13,015 nucleotides of DNA from Actinomycetes bacterium (GTDB taxonomy: Bacteria; Actinomycetota; Acidimicrobiia; Acidimicrobiales; Bog-793): NCBI GenBank assembly GCA_021821585.1, contig JAKACF010000050.1, positions 1 through 13,015 on the forward strand. Direction: 5' to 3'. The stretch's first letter is position 1, and each line of letters begins with the position of its first letter. The notes below the pieces were generated by a model. The model saw only the letters and a list, made by a program, of their open reading frames with translations. It had not been told where the DNA came from and searched no databases. Positions 7,726-13,015 of this stretch are shown piece by piece. The position numbers and the translations under genes are program-made.

Positions 7726-8139
7726 TCAGCGAGCGAGGTCTGCTGCCCGCAGCCGGCGGGCGAGCGCGGCGAGCAGACGTTCGGCGAGACCGTCGGTCTC
7801 CCGCACGAGGGCGCGGAACGGCGCTGCGGGCAGGACGCCGACGACGACCGGCTCGAGCGCCCTCACCGTCGCGTCACGGGGAGCAGGATCGAGAAGGGCG
7901 AGCTCCCCGACGTGGTCGCCCGGCCCGATGACGTCGAGGCGTCGCTCGTCGGAGATGACCTCGGCGCGGCCGCGCAGCACGACGTAGACGGCGTCCGCCT
8001 CCTCGCCCTTCCTGATGAATTCGGTTCCCTCGGCGACCTCGACAAGGGTGACGTGGCGTGCGAGCAGCCGCAGGTCCGACGCGGTGCAGGCGGCGAAGAG
8101 CGGCACGCGCCCGAGGATCTTGCGCAGGTCGTCGCTCAC
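7726..8139 (-). CDS. Single-domain cyclic nucleotide-binding protein (Crp-like cNMP fold, no DNA-binding domain)
   Basis: The product has 137 residues. I chose the GTG at 8139-8137 because AGGAG (8152-8148) lies 8 nt upstream. The open frame runs further upstream without such a site. The protein begins MSDDLRKILGRVPLFAACT, the usual entry to a CAP/PKA-type domain, with beta-roll strands through about 100. The phosphate-binding cassette is visible as G78-E79-L80 followed by R88-D89-A90, keeping the Glu and Arg that hold the cyclic nucleotide ribose and phosphate in CAP. D89 replaces the usual Ser/Thr. A C-terminal helix (LAERLLAALARRLRAADLAR) follows, and the protein ends with no helix-turn-helix. 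It therefore cannot act as a standard Crp regulator and probably works by contact with a partner. It is divergent from the MMPL exporter. Binding of cAMP, another nucleotide or none cannot be decided here. Confidence 0.85.
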   Translation of the reverse strand: MSDDLRKILGRVPLFAACTASDLRLLARHVTLVEVAEGTEFIRKGEEADAVYVVLRGRAEVISDERRLDVIGPGDHVGELALLDPAPRDATVRALEPVVVGVLPAAPFRALVRETDGLAERLLAALARRLRAADLAR

Positions 8140-8280
8140 CGTCGCGTCTCCTCTCCCCGTCCTGCCGCCTCGCTCATCCGAGCGCCCGGCGAGGCGGGCG
8201 TAGTGTAGCGACCCGGGCGGCTGACAGGAGGGGCCTGCGGACAGCACGGCTGACGCCCGGCGAGTGAGGAGGGGAGTCTG
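8140..8280. promoter_or_regulatory. Divergent intergenic region between the cNMP-domain gene and the MMPL gene
   Basis: These 141 bp must hold or overlap the promoters of both divergent genes. On the minus strand TACACT (8207-8202) is a possible -10 for the cNMP gene, but I see no good -35 at the right distance. On the plus strand no convincing pair is visible. Both genes have strong ribosome binding sites: AGGAG at 8152-8148 (minus) and AGGAGGGG at 8267-8274 (plus), each 8 nt from its GTG when counted from the core. Confidence 0.4.
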
Positions 8281-10563
8281 GTGGAGTGGCTGTCGGGACA
8301 GGTCCTCCGCCGGCCCCGCGCCATCCTCGGCGGGTCGCTACTCGTTCTCCTCCTCGCCGGATACCTGGCGCTCGGCGCCTCGGCGCTGCTGGCGCCGCGC
8401 GCCTTCACGGTGCCGAGCTGGCCGTCGAGCAGGGCGGCGGCCGTCCTCGCCAAGCGGTTCCCTCTGGCAGAGCCGAACGTCGTCATCGCAGTGACGGCCA
8501 CGCACGGCCACACCGTGGACAGCCCGGCGGTGGCCGTCTTCGGCCGTCGGCTCACGGCCGAGCTCTCGAGCGCCGACGGCATCCGCGCTGCGACCTCCTA
8601 CTGGGCGCCGGGAGGCGCCCTCCTCGCGACCGCCGATCGCCATGAAGCGCTCGTCGTCGGCTTCCTCACCGGCGACGGGTCGGAGGTGGAGAAGGAGTCG
8701 ACCCGCCTGGCGGGCGAGCTCCGTCTCCACAGCAGCGCCGCCGGCGCGGTGCTCACGGGCGAGGGTCCCTACTTGGCCGGCGTGGTCTCCCAGTCTGAGC
8801 ACGACCTCGCCCGCACCCAACTCATCGCCGTTCCGCTCACGGCGCTGCTGCTCGGCATCGCCTTCGGCGGTCTCGTCGCCTCGCTGATGCCGCTCGCCAT
8901 CGCCGCCTTCGGGGTCGTCGGCGCGCTGGCCGCCCTCCACCTCATCGCCGAGGTCACCACCGTCTCGACCTATGCCTCGAACGTGGCGTCGGGTCTCGGG
9001 CTCGGCATCGCTGTCGACTACGCGCTCCTGTTCGTCTTCCGCTACCGGGAGGAGCTGGCCGGAGGACGAACTCCCGAGCGGGCGCTCGCCCGCACGATGC
9101 GCACCGCAGGGCGGACCATCGTCCTCAGCGCCGCCACCGTTGCGGTCTCGATGGCCGCCCTCGCCATCCTCCCGATGCCCGCCTTCCGTTCCTTCGCCTA
9201 CGCCGGGGTGGCGACCGTGGTCATCTCGGCGGCCGCCGCCCTCGTCGTCCTCCCGGCCCTCCTCGTCGTGCTCGGGCCTCGACTGGAGGCGGGGCGCCTG
9301 CGCCGCAGCCACCCCCTCGTCAGCGTCGACCCGACGACCGGATACTTCTACCGGCGGGCCAAGTGGACCTTCCGACGGGCGATACCGATCTTCGCCGGCG
9401 TCGGGATCCTGCTCGTCGTCCTCGGGTGGCCGGCGCTCGGCGTCCACATGGGGGTGGACTCCCCCGATCTGCTCCCGCCGGGCAACCCGGTGCGGACGAG
9501 CACGCTCTCGCTCGAGAGGACCTTTCCCCTCCTTCAGCCGGAGGCCGTCGTGGTGGTCCCACCGGGAGAACATCCCCACCCGGGAGGGCTCGCGGACTAC
9601 GCTGCCCGGCTCTCGATGGTCCAGCGCGTCGCGGGCGTCGCCGGGCCGTCAGGGGTCTACCGCCACGGCAACCGCACCGCCGGGACGCCTCCCGGCCGCT
9701 ACGCACAGCGGGGGACGAGCTATCTCGCGGTCTACTTCTCCGTGCCGGCGAGCTCTCCGGGTGCTGCCGCGGTCGCCCAGGACCTCCGCCAGGTTCACGC
9801 GCCCGTGCCCGTCGAGGTCGGGGGACCGGCGGCGGTCCTCCTCGATACGCAGAGCTCGCTCACGACCTACCTGCCGCTCGTCTGGATCGTCGCGGCCGTC
9901 GCCTGCCTTCTCGTGCTCTTCCTCCTCGCCGGGAGCATCCTCATCCCACTCAAAGCGGTGGTGCTCAACCTCCTCAGCCTCGTAGCGAGCTTCGGTGTCA
10001 CCATCTGGGTCTTCCAGAGCGGACACCTCCAGTCGCTGCTCGGCTTCACCGGCTCGGGGACCATCGACGTCTCCGTACTCGTGCTGACCTTCGGCGTCGT
10101 CTTCGGACTCTCGATGGACTACGAGATGTTCCTCATCGCTCGGATCAAGGAGGAGCACGACCTCGGCGCGGACAACGACGAGGCCGTCGCCCGGGGACTC
10201 CAGCGCACCGGCCGCATCGTCACCGCTGCGGCCGCCACGATGGCGGTGACCTTCCTCGCCTTCCTCGCAGGCGGGCTCGTTACGGTGAAGGCGATCGGTC
10301 TCAGCCTGGCGGGTGCGGTGATCCTCGACGCACTCGTCGTCCGCACCGTGCTCGTACCCGCTCTCATGCATCTCGCCGGACGGGCGAACTGGTGGGCGCC
10401 TCGTCGGCTCCGCCGGCTCCACCTGCTTGCCGGGATCTGGGAGACAGAGCCCCTCGAGATCCTCGAGACCGGCCGGGTGCTCTCCCCCGAGGTGCTGGTC
10501 CTCGACGGGGAGCTCGGCGACAGGCCGGCCACGACGGGCCACACCCAGCTGCTCGATGAATGA
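8281..10563 (+). CDS. MMPL/RND-family membrane exporter
   Basis: The product has 760 residues. The GTG start has AGGAGG 8 nt upstream and gives a basic, membrane-ready N-terminus (EWLSGQVLRRPRAILGG). The two-fold RND layout is clear: TM1 about 16-37, an outer domain to about 175, TM2-TM6 about 181-335, TM7 about 367-388, a second outer domain to about 530, and TM8-TM12 about 531-700. The proton-relay pairs described for mycobacterial MmpL3 (Asp-Tyr in TM4 and TM10) are both present: D246-Y247 in GLGIAVDYALL and D613-Y614 in GLSMDYEMFL. The protein ends shortly after NWWAPRRLRRL with a tail of about 45 residues and has no large cytoplasmic domain, so it resembles the short MMPL/YdfJ type. The family moves lipids or small hydrophobic molecules outward using the proton gradient. 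The substrate is unknown. A PaaI-type thioesterase follows 119 bp downstream, which weakly suggests an acyl or lipid cargo. Confidence 0.93.
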   Translation: MEWLSGQVLRRPRAILGGSLLVLLLAGYLALGASALLAPRAFTVPSWPSSRAAAVLAKRFPLAEPNVVIAVTATHGHTVDSPAVAVFGRRLTAELSSADGIRAATSYWAPGGALLATADRHEALVVGFLTGDGSEVEKESTRLAGELRLHSSAAGAVLTGEGPYLAGVVSQSEHDLARTQLIAVPLTALLLGIAFGGLVASLMPLAIAAFGVVGALAALHLIAEVTTVSTYASNVASGLGLGIAVDYALLFVFRYREELAGGRTPERALARTMRTAGRTIVLSAATVAVSMAALAILPMPAFRSFAYAGVATVVISAAAALVVLPALLVVLGPRLEAGRLRRSHPLVSVDPTTGYFYRRAKWTFRRAIPIFAGVGILLVVLGWPALGVHMGVDSPDLLPPGNPVRTSTLSLERTFPLLQPEAVVVVPPGEHPHPGGLADYAARLSMVQRVAGVAGPSGVYRHGNRTAGTPPGRYAQRGTSYLAVYFSVPASSPGAAAVAQDLRQVHAPVPVEVGGPAAVLLDTQSSLTTYLPLVWIVAAVACLLVLFLLAGSILIPLKAVVLNLLSLVASFGVTIWVFQSGHLQSLLGFTGSGTIDVSVLVLTFGVVFGLSMDYEMFLIARIKEEHDLGADNDEAVARGLQRTGRIVTAAAATMAVTFLAFLAGGLVTVKAIGLSLAGAVILDALVVRTVLVPALMHLAGRANWWAPRRLRRLHLLAGIWETEPLEILETGRVLSPEVLVLDGELGDRPATTGHTQLLDE

Positions 10564-10667
10564 GCAACCGGCCGAGTGACCGCAAGGCCGCCGGCGGGTG
10601 CAGGTATGGTCGCTGCGACGGGCCGGCGTCATGCAAGGCGGGAGCGGGCCACCGTGCACGCACGAGC

Positions 10668-10674
10668 AAGGAGG
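10668..10674 (+). promoter_or_regulatory. Shine-Dalgarno site that fixes the start of the thioesterase
   Basis: AAGGAGG lies 8 nt before the ATG at 10683. The same frame is open back to an ATG at 10560 that overlaps the exporter stop, but that would add 41 residues (MSNRPSDRKAAGG...) that do not look like part of a hotdog fold. The later start is preferred. Confidence 0.8.
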
Positions 10675-10682
10675 CGTTCCTG

Positions 10683-11699
10683 ATGGCGGACGTTGTCACC
10701 TCACACCTCGACGAGACCGTCCGCGGCGCGCCGGCGAACCCCGCCATCCTGTCACTGCCCGGGGTCGACCAGGTCCGGGCGCTGCGCGACGGGCTGGTGA
10801 CGCAACCTCCCAACGCTCGTCTGACCGGTCGGCGGCTCGTCGAGGTGAGCGAGGGTTCGGTGACCTTCACGATGCCGATCAGCGAGTGGCTCATGGGCCC
10901 GAAGGGCACCCTCCATCCCGGCGTGCTCACGCTGCTCGGCGACTCCTCGATGACCGGGGCCGTCGTCTCCGCGCTCGGCCCGGGGAGGCTCTTTGTCACC
11001 GCGGAGCTGTCGATGACCTTCCTCGCCGACATGCCCTCGCCGGGAGGCGAGCTCGTCTCGACGGCGACCGTCGTCCACGTCGACGAACGTCACGGCCTGG
11101 CGACAGGCGAGGTGCGCGGCCCGACCGGGGAGCTGCTCGGGTTCGGCACCTCCCGGGTGTTCATGCAGCCGCCGTTCGACCCGAGCGTCTTCGGGGCCCT
11201 CGCTCCTCCGCCGCCGGAACCGGACTGGTCCACGCCCGATCCCTGGCAGCGCCCGCTCGACTGGCTCGCCCCAGGCGAGCCGGTCCCGAGCGGGCCGGGG
11301 GCTCTCGTCGAGACGGCGAACGGCCTCAGGGGCGCGCCCCCGATCGACCGGCTGCTCGGCATCCGCCTCGTCGAGGCGTCCCGAGAGGGGGTCGTCTTCG
11401 CCATGCGTGCGGGCGGGTGGCTCGCGAACGAGTTCGGGAACGTGAGCGGCGGGACGATCGCCTTGCTCGCGAAGTCAGCAACAGCGGCTGCCGGACAGGC
11501 CGCCGCCCGCTCGGGCCACGTCTTCAGGGCTCTCGACGTGAAGGTGAACTTCCTCCGTCCCGTTCCTCCCGACGACACCGACGTGACCGCTCACGGGCGG
11601 ATCTTCAACCGGGGAAGGATCATGGTTGCCTCCGCCGAGGTCCACCACAAGGGGCGGCTCGTGGCGGCGGCGACCGGGTCCACCATGCTCGGTTCCTGA
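10683..11699 (+). CDS. Tandem double-hotdog PaaI-family thioesterase
   Basis: The product has 338 residues: two hotdog domains, about 28-165 and 215-335, joined by a Pro-rich linker (PPPPEPDWSTPDPW). PaaI-type enzymes cleave acyl-CoA thioesters using an HGG motif and an Asp nine residues after the His. The first domain has H78-P79-G80 and D87, matching that spacing. The second has S255-G256-G257 and K264 at the same positions, so both catalytic residues are replaced. It probably keeps the fold and the pseudo-dimer interface but not activity. Fusion of two hotdogs reproduces in one chain the dimer that single-domain enzymes form. The acyl-CoA substrate cannot be read from the sequence. It lies 119 bp after the MMPL exporter on the same strand. 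TATGGT at 10605-10610 is a possible -10 with no clear -35, so it may have its own promoter. Confidence 0.87.
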   Translation: MADVVTSHLDETVRGAPANPAILSLPGVDQVRALRDGLVTQPPNARLTGRRLVEVSEGSVTFTMPISEWLMGPKGTLHPGVLTLLGDSSMTGAVVSALGPGRLFVTAELSMTFLADMPSPGGELVSTATVVHVDERHGLATGEVRGPTGELLGFGTSRVFMQPPFDPSVFGALAPPPPEPDWSTPDPWQRPLDWLAPGEPVPSGPGALVETANGLRGAPPIDRLLGIRLVEASREGVVFAMRAGGWLANEFGNVSGGTIALLAKSATAAAGQAAARSGHVFRALDVKVNFLRPVPPDDTDVTAHGRIFNRGRIMVASAEVHHKGRLVAAATGSTMLGS

Positions 11700-11899
11700 C
11701 CCGCGACGGTCCCGCCAGGCTGGATCGGGGCCGACTGCTCCAGGGTCGCCGTGTTCCGGAGCGCTCTCCTGTTCGTCGAGGCTCAGCACCGACCCCGCCG
11801 GGACCTTCTGCCTCTCTCCCAGCTGTCGCCTGTACGGGGGCCGAGGAGGCCAGTGCGAGATCGAGATGGCCGCCTATCGTGTCGAGCGAAGGGAGCGAG

Positions 11900-12658
11900 A
11901 TGGAACTGTTCGTCCTGCCACTCGGAGACTGCTGCTGCGACTACGACGTCGTGGCACCGGGAGTTCGAGACGGGCATCGCGTCCACCTCCCGGTCAACGC
12001 CTTCCTCATTCGGATGGACGACGACCGCCTGGTGCTCGTGGACACCGGGATGAGCCGCCTGCACGTCGAGGACCCCGAGCTGACCTGGCGCGGGACAGAG
12101 GCGGCCGATGCGCTGATCCCGGTGATGAGCCCCGAGGACAGCCTGCTCTACCGGCTGGCTCAGCTGGAGGTCGACCCCCGCGATGTCGACTTCGTGATCA
12201 ACACCCATCTCCACTTCGACCATGCGGGGAACAACGACCTCCTCTCGAGGGCGACCTTCTTCGTTCAGCGGGACCAGTACGAGCACGCCAAGGACAACCC
12301 GAGCTTCCCCAACCAGTACTGGAACCTGCCGGGTCTCCGCTACGAGCTCGTCGACGGGCGAGCGGGCCTGTTCGACGGCCTCGACGTGCTGCCGACGCCC
12401 GGGCACTGCGTCGGGCACCAATCGGTCGTCCTCCAGCTCGAGAAGACCGGCACAGTGGTTCTCTGCGGAGACGCGGTCTACTGCCAGGACAACTTCGATC
12501 ACGACAGCTGGGACGGCCAGGCAGATCCGTCGGCCGCTCGACGAAGCGGCCACATGCTGCGCGAGCTCGCCAGCCAGCACGACGCCATGATGATCTACGG
12601 GCATGACGCAGTCCAGCACCGGACCCTGCGTGTGGCACCTCACGGCTCGTACCGCTAA
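11900..12658 (+). CDS. AiiA-like metallo-beta-lactamase-fold lactonase (possible N-acyl homoserine lactonase)
   Basis: The product has 252 residues, almost the length of Bacillus AiiA (250). The ATG at 11900 has AAGGGAG at 11889-11895. All ligands of a dinuclear zinc centre are present: H103-x-H105-x-D107-H108 in THLHFDHAGN, H169 in PGHCVGHQS, D191 in CGDAVY, and H235 in YGHD. Y194 matches the tyrosine that contacts substrate in AiiA. These positions are known to be H104, H106, D108, H109, H169, D191, Y194 and H235 in AiiA, so the register is nearly the same. The family opens the lactone ring of acyl-homoserine lactones, but relatives also use other lactones or esters. An odd feature is three consecutive cysteines at 11-13 (GDCCCDYD). 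It is preceded by 200 bp with no clear promoter and follows the thioesterase on the same strand. Zinc hydrolase is very likely; AHL as substrate is an inference. Confidence 0.85.
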   Translation: MELFVLPLGDCCCDYDVVAPGVRDGHRVHLPVNAFLIRMDDDRLVLVDTGMSRLHVEDPELTWRGTEAADALIPVMSPEDSLLYRLAQLEVDPRDVDFVINTHLHFDHAGNNDLLSRATFFVQRDQYEHAKDNPSFPNQYWNLPGLRYELVDGRAGLFDGLDVLPTPGHCVGHQSVVLQLEKTGTVVLCGDAVYCQDNFDHDSWDGQADPSAARRSGHMLRELASQHDAMMIYGHDAVQHRTLRVAPHGSYR

Positions 12659-12723
12659 CAGCCGTGCGCGAGAGGACGTAGGAGGCCCGGCCGGCGAGCG
12701 TGCCACACTCTCTCGGCGCGCCC

Positions 12724-12986
12724 CGATGCCGATCGGGAGCCGCTCGTTGGCGTGAGATCCCGTCGCGAGCGCCGGATCGCGGCGGTCACAGGGTGACCGC
12801 CGCGGAGGTGTGAGCTCCGCTGGCGGACTGGGCGGCGACGCCGTGGGTGAGGCCCGGACCAGGGAGACCCGACAAGCCGATCGCCTCGCCGAGAGCGGCG
12901 GGACGGGACCGACCTAGGACGGTTCCCCTCGACGCTCGAGCATCCCGATGCCGGCGACGTCGCTCCACGCGTGTCGATCGGCATCG
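12724..12986. repeat. Distant pair of 12-bp inverted repeats
   Basis: CGATGCCGATCG (12724-12735) is the exact reverse complement of CGATCGGCATCG (12975-12986), with 239 bp between. The inner 8-mer CGATGCCG also recurs at 12946-12953, giving a second, shorter pairing with the right arm. It could be chance, or the ends of a small non-coding element. Confidence 0.3.
12778..12804. terminator. Perfect 12-bp GC-rich hairpin, candidate T-less terminator
   Basis: CGCGGCGGTCAC (12778-12789) and GTGACCGCCGCG (12793-12804) are exact inverted repeats around the 3-nt loop AGG. It lies 119 bp after the lactonase stop. Strong stems without a T-run are a proposed terminator type in high-GC actinobacteria. 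With no U-tract it might equally be a protein-binding palindrome. Confidence 0.5.
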
Positions 12987-12992
12987 TCATGC

Positions 12993-13008
12993 ATCGATGC
13001 GCATCGAT
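12993..13008. promoter_or_regulatory. Perfect 16-bp palindrome, candidate operator
   Basis: ATCGATGCGCATCGAT reads the same on both strands. It overlaps a second palindrome, GCATCGATGC (12991-13000), and sits in a cluster of GCATCG words (12981, 12991, 13001). This fits a dimeric-regulator site ahead of a gene outside the window, but no promoter is visible beside it. Confidence 0.4.
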
Positions 13009-13015
13009 CTAGGGA

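Larger units (their letters stand above)
12659..13015. other. 357-bp stretch without a convincing gene
   Basis: After the lactonase stop no frame looks coding. The longest open frame (12655-12990, minus) is Arg/Ser/Pro-rich with no fold or ribosome binding site. The stretch holds a perfect 12-bp hairpin (12778-12804), a pair of 12-bp inverted repeats 239 bp apart (12724-12735 and 12975-12986), and a 16-bp palindrome at the right end (12993-13008). It may contain the regulatory region of a gene beyond the window. Confidence 0.6.

Noticed and set aside
8338..9579. Minus-strand open frame of 413 codons inside the exporter gene
   Set aside because: It is opposite clear MMPL membrane segments, and its Glu/Arg/Gly-rich product has no domain.
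10560..10682. ATG at 10560 overlapping the exporter stop as the true thioesterase start
   Set aside because: It would add 41 residues of low-complexity basic sequence, while the ATG at 10683 has an AAGGAGG site at ideal distance.
10598..12658. Plus-strand open frame of 686 codons that ends as the lactonase
   Set aside because: Only its last 252 codons are real. The upstream part overlaps the thioesterase in another frame and is Arg-rich, so it is not a fusion protein.
12655..12990. Minus-strand open frame of 111 codons in the right-hand gap
   Set aside because: It is Arg/Ser/Pro-rich with no domain and no Shine-Dalgarno site, and it runs straight through the perfect hairpin.

Overview
The window is high-GC DNA (about 70% G+C judged by eye, not calculated) with strong Shine-Dalgarno sites, GTG and TTG starts, and secreted multi-repeat proteins. 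I read it as an actinobacterial chromosome segment. The mix of YVTN propellers, PKD and IPT/TIG domains, 'RVLDTR'-type C-terminal repeats and MMPL transporters would fit Acidimicrobiia or a related lineage, but the lineage is an inference. I see no transposase, integrase, phage gene, CRISPR array, tRNA or rRNA.

Left half (1-7535, minus strand): two very large secreted proteins are joined by an ATGA stop/start overlap. The upstream gene encodes 1942 residues: a signal peptide, two copies of a (seven-bladed YVTN propeller + PKD) module exactly 421 residues apart at three anchors, seven IPT/TIG repeats and three C-terminal 'RVLDTR'-type repeats. The downstream gene is cut by the left edge of the window. 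It starts with a signal peptide and carries bacterial Ig-like (Big_1/invasin-type) domains. They look like cell-surface or extracellular matrix/adhesion proteins made from one transcript. A candidate promoter at 7616-7644 has two tandem 23/24-bp repeats directly behind its -35 element, where an activator would bind.

Middle (7726-10563): a small protein consisting of one cyclic-nucleotide-binding domain (minus strand) diverges from a 760-residue MMPL/RND-type exporter (plus strand). The 141-bp gap between them probably holds both promoters. The exporter keeps both Asp-Tyr pairs expected of a proton relay.

Right part (10683-13015, plus strand): a double-hotdog PaaI-type thioesterase whose second domain appears catalytically dead, then an AiiA-like metallo-beta-lactamase-fold lactonase with the full set of zinc ligands. 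The exporter, thioesterase and lactonase run in the same direction and could form a loose acyl/lipid-handling set, but the gaps of 119 and 200 bp do not prove an operon. The last 357 bp hold no convincing gene. They contain a perfect 12-bp hairpin and a 16-bp palindrome at the right edge.

I do not see a clearly new defence or mobile system. The least ordinary items are the coupled giant surface-protein operon with its duplicated propeller-PKD module, and the tandem repeat at its promoter.
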